DNA of 64,000 nucleotides from Bacteroidales bacterium (GTDB taxonomy: Bacteria; Bacteroidota; Bacteroidia; Bacteroidales; UBA932). Position numbers and translations under genes: made by a program. Below the pieces are notes generated by a model. The model was given only the letters and a program-made list of their open reading frames with translations. It did not search any database and had not been told where the DNA came from. The stretch spans positions 157,617-221,616 of the forward strand of contig JAGBVR010000007.1 in the NCBI GenBank assembly GCA_017630215.1, written 5' to 3'. Every line of letters starts with the position of its first letter. Positions within the stretch are counted from its first letter, which is position 1. Positions 26,446-38,301 of the stretch are shown here, piece by piece.

Positions 26446-28995
26446 TTATTCGTTATTCTGCTGTGGAGCCTGTTCTGAAGGCTGCTCAACCACCTGTTCC
26501 GCATTCTGCTCAGGAGCATCTTCCTCACTCTTGTTCACGGCTGAAATTGCGGCGATCGAGTCTCCCTCTCTGATATTGATCAGACGCACACCCTGAGTAG
26601 CACGTCCTGCCACCTTGATATCCGAAACGGCCATTCTGATGGTGATTCCAGATCGATTGATGATCATAAGGTCGTTCTCATCGGTAACATTCTTCATTGC
26701 CACCAGTTCGCCGGTCTTTTCTGTGATGTTCAGTGTCTTGACACCCTTTCCGCCTCTATTGGTCTTACGATATTCGTCGAAATCAGAGCGCTTTCCATAA
26801 CCATTCTCGCTGACAACAAGCAGACTGTGAGCCTGAGCGTCTTCAGCGGTAGGATCATATGCTATCATTCCGATAACCTCATCATCGTCATCAATATTTA
26901 TGCCACGCACTCCGGATGCAGTTCTTCCAAGAGCTCTGGCATCATTCTCATCGAAGCGGCAGCAACGTCCATGACGGCCGGCGAGCAGAATCTCGCTCTG
27001 TCCGTTGGTCATTACCGCATCGAGAAGTTCATCTCCGTCGCGTACTGTAATGGCGATTACTCCGTTTGCACGAGGTCTTGAATAAGCCTCAAGGGATGTC
27101 TTCTTAATGATTCCTCTCTTGGTTCCCAGTACGATATAATTGTTATTGATATAGTCCTCGTCCTTGAGATTCTTCACATTAAGATATGTCTTGATCTTGT
27201 CATCCGGCTCGATATTGATTACATTCTGGATGGCACGGCCCTTCGACGCACGTGAACCTTCCGGAATCTCGTATACCTTGAGCCAGTAGCAGCGTCCGTT
27301 CTGAGTGAACAGGAGCATTGTGCTATGCATATTGGCCACATAGATATGCTCGATGAAGTCTTCGTCGCGTGTCGCACTACCCTTCATTCCGACTCCACCT
27401 CTGTTCTGGAGACGATACTCGGTAAGAGAAGTTCTCTTTATGTAACCAAGATGGGAGATAGTGATCACCACATCCTCATCTGCATAGAAGTCCTCAGGAT
27501 TGAATTCCTCAGCTGAAAGTGCAATTTCAGTTCTTCTTGCATCCCCGTATTTCTCCTTCATCTCCATTGTCTCATCCTTGATGATACCCATCTGGAGTTT
27601 CTCGTCAGCAAGCACGTCCTCACAATAACGGATGAACTTCATCAGTTCGTCGAACTCGTTCTGGAGCTTCTCGCGTTCAAGTCCCGTAAGCTGACGCAGA
27701 CGCATCTCGACAATAGCGGTAGCCTGGACATCGGTAAATCCGAATGTAGTCATCAGCTCGTTCTTAGCCTCCTCGACACTCTTTGAAGACCTGATTATGC
27801 TGATGATCTGATCGATCACATCAAGAGCCTTGAGAAGTCCCTCAAGGATATGCGCTTTCTTGCGTGCCTTTTCCAGATCGAATCTTGTCCTTCTCAGAAC
27901 GACCTCGTGCCTGTGTCTTACGAAATACTTGATCAGCTGCTTGAGATTCAAAGTACGCGGACGACCGTTCACGAGAGCCACATTATTGACAGAGAAGCTT
28001 GACTGAAGCGGAGAATACTTGTAGAGCATATTGAGCACTACATTCGCATTAGCATCCTTCTTGAGTCTTATAACGACACGGACACCCTTCATGGTAGTCT
28101 CGTCGTTTATGTATGCGATTCCGTCCACCTTCTTTGTCTCCACAAGCTCGGCGATCTTTTCGATCATCTCACGCTTGTTGACCATATAAGGGATCTCTGT
28201 AACGACAATTGTCTCACGGCCCGAATCGTTTACCTCGATTTCAGTCTTCGAGCGGATCACGATACGGCCACGGCCTGTCTCAAATGCATCCTTGATACCC
28301 TGACGTCCCTGGATTATACCTCCTGTAGGGAAATCCGGTCCCTTGATATGATGCATCAGTTCCTCTATTGTAATCTCAGGATTGTCGATATATGCACAGA
28401 TGGCGTCGCAACACTCTGTAAGATTGTGCGGAGCCATATTGGTAGCCATACCGACCGCAATACCCGACGCTCCGTTCAAAAGCAGAAGCGGGAGCTTCGT
28501 AGGAAGGACAGTCGGCTCCTGGAGAGAGTCATCGAAGTTATTCTGAAAATCCACAGTATCCTTATCAAGGTCAGCGAGGACCTCGTCCGAAAGTTTCGAG
28601 AGCTTCGCCTCAGTATAACGCATGGCCGCCACAGGGTCACCATCCATAGAACCGAAGTTACCCTGTCCGAAGACGAGCGGATATCTCAAGCTCCAGTCCT
28701 GAGCCATACGTGCCATTGCGTCATAAACGCTTGAATCGCCGTGTGGGTGGTACTTACCAAGAACCTCACCGACAATTCTGGCTGATTTCTTTGTCTGGCT
28801 GGAATAAGTAAGTCCCAGGCCTTCCATTCCGAACAGCACCCTTCTGTGAACCGGCTTCATACCGTCACGCACATCAGGAAGAGCTCGGGATACGATCACA
28901 GACATGGAGTAGTCGATATACGCACTCCTCATCTGCTGATCGATATTGACCTGTTCAATCCTGCCAGTCTTTACCTCATTTTCCATATATTCCAT
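26446..28995 (-). CDS. gyrA: DNA gyrase subunit A
   Basis: This type II topoisomerase subunit introduces negative supercoils with GyrB. The N-terminal breakage-reunion domain contains the quinolone-determining segment [19 protein letters not shown], with Ser and Asp at the positions equal to E. coli 83 and 87, and the active Tyr in [11 protein letters not shown]. The C-terminal beta-pinwheel includes the GyrA box-like [10 protein letters not shown]. The tail is acidic and Gln-rich ([17 protein letters not shown]). A second ATG at codon 4 (28986) is an equally possible start. Confidence 0.97.
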   Translation of the reverse strand: MEYMENEVKTGRIEQVNIDQQMRSAYIDYSMSVIVSRALPDVRDGMKPVHRRVLFGMEGLGLTYSSQTKKSARIVGEVLGKYHPHGDSSVYDAMARMAQDWSLRYPLVFGQGNFGSMDGDPVAAMRYTEAKLSKLSDEVLADLDKDTVDFQNNFDDSLQEPTVLPTKLPLLLLNGASGIAVGMATNMAPHNLTECCDAICAYIDNPEITIEELMHHIKGPDFPTGGIIQGRQGIKDAFETGRGRIVIRSKTEIEVNDSGRETIVVTEIPYMVNKREMIEKIAELVETKKVDGIAYINDETTMKGVRVVIRLKKDANANVVLNMLYKYSPLQSSFSVNNVALVNGRPRTLNLKQLIKYFVRHRHEVVLRRTRFDLEKARKKAHILEGLLKALDVIDQIISIIRSSKSVEEAKNELMTTFGFTDVQATAIVEMRLRQLTGLEREKLQNEFDELMKFIRYCEDVLADEKLQMGIIKDETMEMKEKYGDARRTEIALSAEEFNPEDFYADEDVVITISHLGYIKRTSLTEYRLQNRGGVGMKGSATRDEDFIEHIYVANMHSTMLLFTQNGRCYWLKVYEIPEGSRASKGRAIQNVINIEPDDKIKTYLNVKNLKDEDYINNNYIVLGTKRGIIKKTSLEAYSRPRANGVIAITVRDGDELLDAVMTNGQSEILLAGRHGRCCRFDENDARALGRTASGVRGINIDDDDEVIGMIAYDPTAEDAQAHSLLVVSENGYGKRSDFDEYRKTNRGGKGVKTLNITEKTGELVAMKNVTDENDLMIINRSGITIRMAVSDIKVAGRATQGVRLINIREGDSIAAISAVNKSEEDAPEQNAEQVVEQPSEQAPQQNNE

Positions 28996-29027
28996 TTAAC
29001 TTTTTTATGCTCGATTATACATCTTGG

Positions 29028-29035
29028 CAAAGTTA
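29028..29035 (-). promoter_or_regulatory. -7 box for gyrA
   Basis: The reverse strand reads TAACTTTG about 33 bases before the gyrA ATG. It is only 12 bases from the clpC -7 box on the other strand. Confidence 0.6.
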
Positions 29036-29047
29036 CGAAAAATTTAG

Positions 29048-29055
29048 TAAATTTG
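29048..29055 (+). promoter_or_regulatory. -7 box for clpC
   Basis: TAAATTTG lies 24 bases before the ATG at 29079. This rules out the upstream in-frame ATG at 29007, which would precede the transcript start. Confidence 0.65.
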
Positions 29056-29078
29056 TGCAATCAATTAAGAATATAATT

Positions 29079-31420
<2,342 letters not shown>

Positions 31421-31424
<4 letters not shown>

Positions 31425-31543
31425 ACGATATTGAAATCCATAACTTCCAGTCCCATTTCATCTATCATATCCACAAGCGTTCTGTAAGAAGCTTCTGATG
31501 AGATCATCGAACTGATGAAAGAAAGAGTGTTATCTGTGTTCAT
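31421..31543 (-). CDS. Small ORF, 40 residues, with its own promoter
   Basis: An ATG at 31543 opens a 40-residue frame ending in TAA at 31421, which overlaps the clpC stop codon on the other strand. The peptide starts MNTDNTLSFISSMISSEA and ends MIDEMGLEVMDFNIV. It is acidic at the C-terminus, rich in Ser and Met, and has no membrane helix. A TAACTTTG promoter box lies 38 bases upstream, and AAAGGA precedes the ATG by 2 bases. I do not recognise the family. It could be a small regulatory protein or a peptide precursor, or a chance frame. Confidence 0.5.
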
Positions 31544-31580
31544 ATCCTTTAGTTTTAAGGGTTTATCCGTTTTGTTGATG

Positions 31581-31588
31581 CAAAGTTA
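31581..31588 (-). promoter_or_regulatory. -7 box for the 40-residue ORF
   Basis: The reverse strand reads TAACTTTG. A TTTG lies 14 bases further upstream (31603-31606), which is closer than the usual 19-20. Confidence 0.45.
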
Positions 31589-31639
31589 CCGCATGCTTGT
31601 ACCAAAGTATGGCACACATAAAAAAATAGATAGGAAAAA

Positions 31640-32305
31640 ATGATAAAACTTGTTATTTTCGATCTGGACGGCACCCTGCTGGACACCCGCGAGGACATTG
31701 CAAATGCATGCAATCATGCTCTCAGAATGTGCGGATGCCCGGAAAGGGATCTTGACGAGTACAATATGCTGGTAGGACGCGGGATATACAACCTTTTTCG
31801 CGGTGCACTGCCACCTGGGTGCCGGAACGAAGAAATGGTATTGAACATGAAATCCCACTTCGTACCCTACTATAATGATCACATCTGTGACAAAACCAGA
31901 ACATATCCCGGGATTACCGAAATGCTCAGGGCTCTTGAATCCAGAGGCATCGCATTTGCAATTGCTTCGAACAAATATCAGGAAGGTACAGAAAGGCTTG
32001 CAGAAAAACTGCTGGGCGAATTTAATTTCATAAAGATATTGGGACAGAGAGACAATCAGCCCATCAAGCCTGATCCGAAAATAATAAATGAGACAATGGA
32101 TACATTGCCGGGAATAACCTTGGAAGAAACAGTCTACTGCGGCGATTCAGACGTAGACATGCAGACCGGAAGAAATGCAGGAATAAAGACGATAGGAGTA
32201 ACATGGGGATTCAGGACAAGAGAGGAACTGGCATCTTACAGCCCCTGGCTTATGGCAGAGAATCCGGAAGAAATTTCTGCAGCAGTGCTGCCCTATTCAG
32301 AATAA
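31640..32305 (+). CDS. HAD-family phosphatase, phosphoglycolate phosphatase-like
   Basis: The sequence opens with IFDLDGTLLDT (nucleophile Asp), has the Ser/Asn motif IASNKYQE, the Lys motif IKPDPKII and the metal-binding YCGDSDVDM. These are the four HAD motifs. Its helical cap is inserted after motif 1 and its length (221 aa) fits Gph/PGP-type phosphatases. Substrate could be 2-phosphoglycolate or another small phosphate ester. It leads a possible three-gene run with the exporter and the esterase. Confidence 0.9.
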   Translation: MIKLVIFDLDGTLLDTREDIANACNHALRMCGCPERDLDEYNMLVGRGIYNLFRGALPPGCRNEEMVLNMKSHFVPYYNDHICDKTRTYPGITEMLRALESRGIAFAIASNKYQEGTERLAEKLLGEFNFIKILGQRDNQPIKPDPKIINETMDTLPGITLEETVYCGDSDVDMQTGRNAGIKTIGVTWGFRTREELASYSPWLMAENPEEISAAVLPYSE

Positions 32306-32335
32306 AAACATAACTTTGTCACAAAGAGTACGAAT

Positions 32336-33505
32336 ATGGAACAGAGCGAAAGATACATAGACAAACTTGCCAAGTATACGCTTGCAGCTGCAGGAATTGC
32401 AATAGTCGGCGGCATCTGCTGGTTTTTCAGAAGTGTTATCATTTACATATTGGCCGCAGTGGTAGTATCGCTTATCGCCAAGCCAGTGATGACGGGATTA
32501 CAGAAAATCCGGATCAAGGGCAAAAAGGCACCAGACTGGTTTCTGGCAGCACTTTCATTGTCTCTTGTCATCACTGTAATACTTACAATATTCACTCTGA
32601 TCGTACCGATTGTAAGCAGTATGATCAAGGGTATATCATTCAGCAGCATAGAAAATGCTGCAGAACAGATATCGGTTCCTTTGTCCAATCTCAATGACTT
32701 TCTGAGGAGCAGATTCCCACAGCTTGGAGAAGAATTCCGAATAGAAATAATGATGATACAGGAAATACAGAAGGTGTTCGGAGCTTCTGCGATTTCCTCA
32801 ATAATAGGTTCGGCAACGTCGTTCCTGACTACTCTCGGAATAACTCTGTTCTCAGTGGTGTTCATGGGGTTCTTCTTCATCAAGGACGATGGCCTTTTCA
32901 CCAATATAGTATGCGCCCTGGTACCAGACAAACATGAAAAGACAACAGAAAAAGCAATAGCCGATATAGGATATCTGCTTTCCCGATATTTCATAGGAGT
33001 AATGATAGAAGTCTGCGGCGTAGCTCTTCTGAACTTCCTCGGACTGATGTTCATCGTCAGAATGGGCTTCAACGCGGCAATAGGAATCGCCTTCCTTACC
33101 GGTATTCTGAACATAATACCTTATGTCGGGCCACTTATGGGAGGAGTACTTGGAACTACACTATGCCTTATCCTTAAATACAGCAGCATTACACCAATTG
33201 GACTTGACGTCAGCTTCTGGGTATTTACAGCTATGCTGATTGCTATATTCAGCTTCACACAGCTGGTGGATAATTTCCTATACCAGCCTGTGATATATTC
33301 TACCAGCATAAAGTCCAAGCCTCTAGAAATATTCATCGTCCTGCTTGTAGTAGGTCACCTTGGAGGTCCGCTATCAATGATTGTCGCAATACCTTGCTAT
33401 ACTGTTGTCAGAGTAATCGCATTCAGATTCTTCAGACACATAAAAGCAATCAGAAGACTAATCCCTTCGGAAAGACTGATAACAGGTACCACGAATAAAC
33501 AATAG
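32336..33505 (+). CDS. AI-2E family transporter
   Basis: This 389-residue membrane protein has about eight hydrophobic helices, with the family core LTGILNIIPYVGPLMGGVLG and the following FTQLVDNFLYQPVIYS. Members have been linked to export of autoinducer-2 and other solutes or to Na+/H+ exchange, so the substrate is open. It starts 30 bases after the HAD gene and ends 4 bases before the esterase gene. Confidence 0.9.
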   Translation: MEQSERYIDKLAKYTLAAAGIAIVGGICWFFRSVIIYILAAVVVSLIAKPVMTGLQKIRIKGKKAPDWFLAALSLSLVITVILTIFTLIVPIVSSMIKGISFSSIENAAEQISVPLSNLNDFLRSRFPQLGEEFRIEIMMIQEIQKVFGASAISSIIGSATSFLTTLGITLFSVVFMGFFFIKDDGLFTNIVCALVPDKHEKTTEKAIADIGYLLSRYFIGVMIEVCGVALLNFLGLMFIVRMGFNAAIGIAFLTGILNIIPYVGPLMGGVLGTTLCLILKYSSITPIGLDVSFWVFTAMLIAIFSFTQLVDNFLYQPVIYSTSIKSKPLEIFIVLLVVGHLGGPLSMIVAIPCYTVVRVIAFRFFRHIKAIRRLIPSERLITGTTNKQ

Positions 33506-33509
33506 AAAT

Positions 33510-34466
33510 ATGATACGTAAATTATTGATCATCGCAGCAATAACAATGGCTGGAATCACAAGTGAAGCTATGCTGGCCCAGGAGCACAGCATAACCCCAG
33601 ATGGTACATACCTTTTTGTCCAAAGAGATACGTGTGATCTTTTTCTGGATGTATATAACCCTTCTGCAGGAAGCAAAACCAAAGCATTCGGAATAGAAAA
33701 GCCGACAGTGATATTCATGTTCGGAGGAGGATTCATCGGAGGAACAAGAGACAACGTGGATTATCACAAATGGTTCAGACTGATGACAGAAAACGGCTAC
33801 AGGGTGATTTCCATCGACTACCGTTTAGGACTCAAAGGATCGGACAAAGTAGGAGTAGCGCAGGTAAATGTCCTGGACAAGGCTATCCATATGGCTGTAG
33901 AAGATCTCTTCAGCGCTACCAACTTTATCATCGACAATGCCGACCAACTCGGAGTAAGCCCGGACAATATTGTAATCAGCGGCTCCTCAGCAGGTGCAAT
34001 CACAGCAATGCAGGCGGAATATGAAATCGCAAACAATACAGCATGGGCATCTGTTCTTCCTGAAGGCTTCAATTATGCAGGTGTAATGTCATTCTCGGGC
34101 GCGATACTTTCAAGAGAAGGCAAGGTGGACTTCAAGAAAGACCCATGCCCGACAATGATGCTGCACGGTACAGCAGACAAACTCGTGCCATACAAGCAGA
34201 TAAAACTCTTCAATCTCGGATTCTTCGGAGCAGGAAAGCTGGTGGAGAGATTCAAGAAATACGGTCTCAACTACAACATGTATCACTTCAACGATTACGG
34301 CCATGAGATCGCAGGGTCAATGGACACGACGCTTGACCTTCAGATCAAGTTCCTGGAAACCAATGTAATGCAGAAGAAGATGAGAATTGTGGAAGCATGG
34401 ATCGACGACCCTGATGTCTATAAAGGCTCAGGCCCTCAGTCCAGAAAAGAACTATACGGCAAATAA
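33510..34466 (+). CDS. Secreted alpha/beta-hydrolase, esterase-like
   Basis: After a signal peptide (about 1-23), the protein shows an oxyanion-hole segment FMFGGGFIGG, the nucleophile elbow SGSSAGAI (GxSxG), an acid candidate in HGTADKLVPY and the catalytic His in DYGHEIAGS. This fits the carboxylesterase branch of alpha/beta-hydrolases. The likely role is removal of acyl groups from glycans or lipids. It ends in a strong bidirectional terminator. Confidence 0.88.
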   Translation: MIRKLLIIAAITMAGITSEAMLAQEHSITPDGTYLFVQRDTCDLFLDVYNPSAGSKTKAFGIEKPTVIFMFGGGFIGGTRDNVDYHKWFRLMTENGYRVISIDYRLGLKGSDKVGVAQVNVLDKAIHMAVEDLFSATNFIIDNADQLGVSPDNIVISGSSAGAITAMQAEYEIANNTAWASVLPEGFNYAGVMSFSGAILSREGKVDFKKDPCPTMMLHGTADKLVPYKQIKLFNLGFFGAGKLVERFKKYGLNYNMYHFNDYGHEIAGSMDTTLDLQIKFLETNVMQKKMRIVEAWIDDPDVYKGSGPQSRKELYGK

Positions 34467-34502
34467 AAGTGAAGGCGGTTTATGAAAACCGCCTTCACTT
34501 TT
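34465..34502. terminator. Bidirectional terminator between the esterase and uridine phosphorylase genes
   Basis: A perfect 17-bp stem (AAAAGTGAAGGCGGTTT with AAACCGCCTTCACTTTT) with a 4-base loop overlaps both convergent stop codons. A and T ends make it active on both strands. Confidence 0.9.
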
Positions 34503-35376
34503 ATTCTGCCAGCTTATCAAGTACGAGCTCTACAAGCTTTCTGACCTGAGGCTTGTAGTCCGGATTACTTGCCTTATGGTGTCTGTGCGCAATGATGCAG
34601 CAGACTGTTCCCGCATTATGGCCAAGATGCGCAGCAATTCCGGCAATCGCCGAACCTTCCATCTCAAAGTTAGTCACTTTCAAATCATCGAATCTGAACG
34701 ACTCAAACGTATCAAGCATATCAGGCATCGCGAGAGGCATTCTGATCACTCGTCCTTGAGGACCATAGAAACCGGAAGCGGCTACTGTCATCCCCGGCAC
34801 CGTGCAATCCCTGAAAAGCTCCGACATTTTCTCTCCAGCCTTGACAAAATAAGGATCCGGAAGATGCTTGTTCCAGCCCGTATGTTCCTTGAAAGCTTCT
34901 TCTATGTCAGGAAGGGCTATCTTTTCACGGTCAGCATACCAGTTCAACAAGCCATCGCAACCTATCGATATATGCGAGAAGACAAATGCCCCAAGAGGAA
35001 TTTCCGGCTGGATGGCACCGGAAGTACCGATTCGTATGATATTTAAAGAACGATGCTCCGGTTTTACCTCGCGAGTTTCGAAGTCAACATTTGCGAGAGC
35101 ATCAAGCTCGTTCATGACAATGTCGATATTGTCAGTACCTATACCTGTAGAAAGTGCAGTTATCCTTACCCCCTTATATTTACCGGTTACTGATACAAAC
35201 TCACGTGAAGAATGTCTGAATTCCTTCTCGTCAAAATATTCCGCAATCATATCGACACGGCCGGGATCTCCGACTAGAATGACATTGTCAGCGAGCTCCT
35301 CCGGACGAAGGTGAAGATGGAACACCGATCCGTCTCCATTGATTATAAGTTCTGATTCTGGTATTTTCATACTCAA
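34501..35376 (-). CDS. udp: Nucleoside phosphorylase, uridine phosphorylase type
   Basis: This 291-residue cytosolic enzyme belongs to the PNP/UDP family. Motifs in order are ILVGDPGRVD (phosphate binding), LSTGIGTDNID, IRIGTSGAIQ and NFEMEGSAIAG, whose Glu-Met-Glu contacts the ribose. It should phosphorolyse uridine or a related nucleoside to the base and ribose-1-phosphate. Base specificity is inferred from family resemblance. The gene has its own promoter and is divergent from the DUF4293 gene. Confidence 0.88.
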   Translation of the reverse strand: MSMKIPESELIINGDGSVFHLHLRPEELADNVILVGDPGRVDMIAEYFDEKEFRHSSREFVSVTGKYKGVRITALSTGIGTDNIDIVMNELDALANVDFETREVKPEHRSLNIIRIGTSGAIQPEIPLGAFVFSHISIGCDGLLNWYADREKIALPDIEEAFKEHTGWNKHLPDPYFVKAGEKMSELFRDCTVPGMTVAASGFYGPQGRVIRMPLAMPDMLDTFESFRFDDLKVTNFEMEGSAIAGIAAHLGHNAGTVCCIIAHRHHKASNPDYKPQVRKLVELVLDKLAE

Positions 35377-35440
35377 AAAATTTTACTTCAATACAATATT
35401 TCCCTTAAATGACAGGATAGCGAAAGTGCCATTATTTTGC

Positions 35441-35448
35441 CAAATATA
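35441..35448 (-). promoter_or_regulatory. -7 box for the uridine phosphorylase gene
   Basis: The reverse strand reads TATATTTG, about 65 bases before the start codon and 21 bases from the opposite DUF4293 box. Confidence 0.55.
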
Positions 35449-35469
35449 GTTTTTTACGTCGAATTTTCC

Positions 35470-35477
35470 TACTTTTG
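35470..35477 (+). promoter_or_regulatory. -7 box for the DUF4293 gene
   Basis: TACTTTTG fits TAnnTTTG and lies 26 bases before the ATG. Confidence 0.55.
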
Positions 35478-35503
35478 TTTATAATTCTCAAACGGAACTT
35501 ATT

Positions 35504-35935
35504 ATGTGGCAAAGAATCCAGACATTGTATTTCGGTATCGCTACCGCCTTGATATTCTCTATGTTTTTCTGCATTTTCGCGACCATCATCGGCCCGGACG
35601 GGACAGAACTGACTATCAGATATTCTGAAAAAATGCCTTATCTGGTATTGATGATCATGCTTATAACTGCTCATATTGCTGCCACAGCAAGCTTCAAGGC
35701 GTTCTTCCTCCAGGCAAGAGTCGGAGTAATCGCCGGATTATTGGCGATAGGATTTCAAGTATGGCTTGGTCTTGACATCTTGATCAATCGCCACGACATG
35801 TCGTTTTCATTCACAGCTCTCTTCCCTCTCGTTGCTGCGTTCCTGGATTTCATCGCTGCCAGGAAATCCATGGTCGATGAAATGACCGTACAAGCGGTAA
35901 AGAGTGCCAGAAAGGCTGGTAAGAAAAGAAAATAA
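35504..35935 (+). CDS. DUF4293 family membrane protein
   Basis: This 143-residue protein has four hydrophobic helices and begins MWQRIQTLYFG, matching the Bacteroidetes-specific DUF4293 family, which usually starts MIQRIQTVY. The C-terminus is basic (SARKAGKKRK), predicted cytosolic. Function is unknown. Its stop codon lies one base from the convergent fabF stop codon. Confidence 0.8.
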   Translation: MWQRIQTLYFGIATALIFSMFFCIFATIIGPDGTELTIRYSEKMPYLVLMIMLITAHIAATASFKAFFLQARVGVIAGLLAIGFQVWLGLDILINRHDMSFSFTALFPLVAAFLDFIAARKSMVDEMTVQAVKSARKAGKKRK

Positions 35936-35936
35936 G

Positions 35937-37187
35937 CTACCTTTGATACTTTCTGAACACGACACAACTGTTGTGTCCACCAAATCCAAGAGAATCAGAC
36001 ATAGCGACAGTAAGATCTGCCTTCACCGGATGATTAGGAGTATAGTCCAGATCGCACTCAGGATCCACCTCATCGAGATTTATCGTAGGAGGTACAATTC
36101 CCTCCTTGAGAGCCATCACAGTAGCCACAGCCTCTGCAGCTCCGGCCGCACCAAGCATATGACCTATTGATCCCTTTATGGAGCTGATATGAGCCTTATA
36201 TGCATCCTCGCCCAAAGCATTCTTGAAAGCCAGGGTTTCAGACACGTCATTGAGTGCCGTACCTGTCCCATGAGCATTGATGTAAAGGACATCCTCTGAA
36301 GTATAACGGGCTTCGTCAAGAGCTTGTCTGAAAGCTGCAGCCTGAGTAATACCGTCGGGACGAGGAGCTGTAACATGATGAGCATCACAAGTGTTGCCAT
36401 AGCCGCAGACTTCAGCCAGTATCTCTGCACCTCGAGCCACCGCATGCTCATATTCTTCCAGCACAAGAACTGCCGCCCCTTCAGCCATAACAAAACCGCC
36501 ACGGTTCTTATTGAACGGGAGAGACGCATACTTCGGGTCTTCACTGCGGGACAAAGCCTTCGCATTGGCAAATCCGGCAATAGCCAGAGGGAGAAGGGCT
36601 GCCTCAGTGCCACCTGCAATAATGGCATCCGCATAGCCATGTTTGATGGCTCTGTAGGCCTCACCTATAGCGTGTGTAGAGGTAGAGCAAGCCGTCGAAA
36701 CGGGGAGACAAGGACCGCATGCTTTATTTCTGATGGCAATATTACCAGCAGCAATATTAGCTATCATCGTCGGTATAAAGAGAGGAGAAACCCATTTAGC
36801 ACCTTCATTCAGAATCTTTTCAGTCTCTCTGATCTGAGTTGCAAACCCACCTATTCCTGAACCGACATAGACACCAAAACGGAAAGGATCAATATTACCG
36901 CCTTCTTCAGAACTCAGACCGGACTGTCTCACAGCCTGCCATGCCGCAGCAACCGCATAAATGCTGAACTTATCCTGTTTTCTGACAAAAGATGTTTCAA
37001 TTTCATAATCGGCCGGATTAAAATCCTTTATCTCACCTGCGATCTTTACAGGTAAGTCATCAGTCGGTATTGACTTAAGGAAGTCGATTCCGCAGACTCC
37101 GTCAAGAAGATTCTTCCAATATGTCTGCACATCATTTCCGACAGGGGTGATAACACCAGTACCTGTCACCACTACTCTTCTGTTCAT
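35937..37187 (-). CDS. fabF: 3-oxoacyl-ACP synthase II
   Basis: This 416-residue condensing enzyme elongates acyl-ACP with malonyl-ACP. The catalytic Cys is in VSTACSTSTHAIGEAY and the two His residues are in NAHGTGTALND and SIGHMLGAAG. The N-terminus RRVVVTGTGVITPVGN is typical of FabF. Its ATG overlaps the fabK stop by 4 bases, so fabK and fabF form a coupled fatty acid elongation pair. Confidence 0.95.
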   Translation of the reverse strand: MNRRVVVTGTGVITPVGNDVQTYWKNLLDGVCGIDFLKSIPTDDLPVKIAGEIKDFNPADYEIETSFVRKQDKFSIYAVAAAWQAVRQSGLSSEEGGNIDPFRFGVYVGSGIGGFATQIRETEKILNEGAKWVSPLFIPTMIANIAAGNIAIRNKACGPCLPVSTACSTSTHAIGEAYRAIKHGYADAIIAGGTEAALLPLAIAGFANAKALSRSEDPKYASLPFNKNRGGFVMAEGAAVLVLEEYEHAVARGAEILAEVCGYGNTCDAHHVTAPRPDGITQAAAFRQALDEARYTSEDVLYINAHGTGTALNDVSETLAFKNALGEDAYKAHISSIKGSIGHMLGAAGAAEAVATVMALKEGIVPPTINLDEVDPECDLDYTPNHPVKADLTVAMSDSLGFGGHNSCVVFRKYQR

Positions 37188-38149
37188 TTCTTATTATCGT
37201 TGATTAATAATCTTGAATCATATACACGGACTATGATTTCTTCAGCCCCCAGAATAACATCTTCAACAATTGTCCGGGCTGATTCTATAGCCTTTACCAT
37301 TCCGGCGCATTCTCCCGCCATATAACTTCCGTCAAGTCCACCTTCCTGTACAGCCCTCTTGAGCGCACCGCTTCCGAAAGCCAACACATCTTCATGACTG
37401 ACTGAGGGATCGGCCTCCATTCTTGCCATTGTCTTAGAAAAAGGAGTCTTGAGGGAACGTACGGGATGTCCGAAACTTTTTCCCGTCACAATAGTAGAGA
37501 TATCTGTTGCCTCAATAATCTTATCTTTGTAGTTCTGATGAATATTGCACTCTTTAGCAGTCAGGAATCGAGTCCCTAGCTGAACCGCATCAGCACCCAG
37601 CATGAAGGCCGCAGCGGCTCCTCTTCCATCACAGATTCCACCAGCCGCTACTACCGGAATATCAATAGCTTCCACAACTTGAGGTATAAGAGGCATTGTA
37701 TGCAATTCTCCGACATGCCCCCCGGATTCAGCACCTTCAGCTACCACAGCATCGGCCCCGGCCGCCTGCATCTTAAGTGCAATCGCCACAGAAGGGACCA
37801 CAGGAATGACCTTTATCCCCGCCTCTTTCCACATCTGCATATATTTCACCGGAGATCCGGCACCTGTCGTTACGACCTTAACGCCTTCTTCGACGATCAT
37901 TGCAGCCACTTCAGCCGCATTAGGAGCCTGAAGCATTATATTGACGCCAAAGGGTCTGGCAGTCATTTCACGACATTTTCTCACCTGCTCACGCACAGCT
38001 TCAGTACAAGTATTTACTGAAGTTATCAGTCCTAAGCCTCCGGCATTCGATACTGCAGCAGCCAATGATGCATCTGCAATCCAGGCCATTCCACCTTGGA
38101 ATAGAGGATATTTTATGCCGAGCATTTCACAAATTCTGCTTTTGATCAT
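37184..38149 (-). CDS. fabK: Enoyl-ACP reductase II, FMN-dependent
   Basis: This 321-residue TIM-barrel flavoprotein starts ICEMLGIKYPLFQGGMAWIA. It contains the FabK/nitronate monooxygenase blocks VAEGAESGGHVGE (His at the active site), VVAAGGICDG and GADAVQLGTRFL. The operon with fabF favours FabK, which does the last reduction of the elongation cycle, over nitronate monooxygenase. FabK is not inhibited by triclosan in known cases. Confidence 0.9.
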   Translation of the reverse strand: MIKSRICEMLGIKYPLFQGGMAWIADASLAAAVSNAGGLGLITSVNTCTEAVREQVRKCREMTARPFGVNIMLQAPNAAEVAAMIVEEGVKVVTTGAGSPVKYMQMWKEAGIKVIPVVPSVAIALKMQAAGADAVVAEGAESGGHVGELHTMPLIPQVVEAIDIPVVAAGGICDGRGAAAAFMLGADAVQLGTRFLTAKECNIHQNYKDKIIEATDISTIVTGKSFGHPVRSLKTPFSKTMARMEADPSVSHEDVLAFGSGALKRAVQEGGLDGSYMAGECAGMVKAIESARTIVEDVILGAEEIIVRVYDSRLLINDNKK

Positions 38150-38171
38150 ATTCCTTGATTTAACGGAAAAG

Positions 38172-38179
38172 CAAATATA
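38172..38179 (-). promoter_or_regulatory. -7 box for fabK-fabF
   Basis: The reverse strand reads TATATTTG about 23 bases before the fabK ATG. Confidence 0.6.
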
Positions 38180-38249
38180 ACATATTTTTCTTTAGCCTAT
38201 TATCATAAGATTCCATCTGACTCTTCCTGGATCGGGTTCGTGGCGAGTT

Positions 38250-38281
38250 TTTGGTATTTGGGGCAAAATTTCATACATTTG
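38250..38281 (+). promoter_or_regulatory. Promoter for the LytTR gene
   Basis: TTTG (38250-38253), a 20-base spacer and TACATTTG (38274-38281) give a full match to the Bacteroidetes consensus, 20 bases before the ATG. Confidence 0.75.
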
Positions 38282-38301
38282 TCCAACCTAAACCTTAAAA
38301 A

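Noticed and set aside
26446-28995. Quinolone-resistance change in gyrA
   Set aside because: The key segment reads GDSSVYD, with Ser and Asp at the two main positions, so no resistance change is seen.
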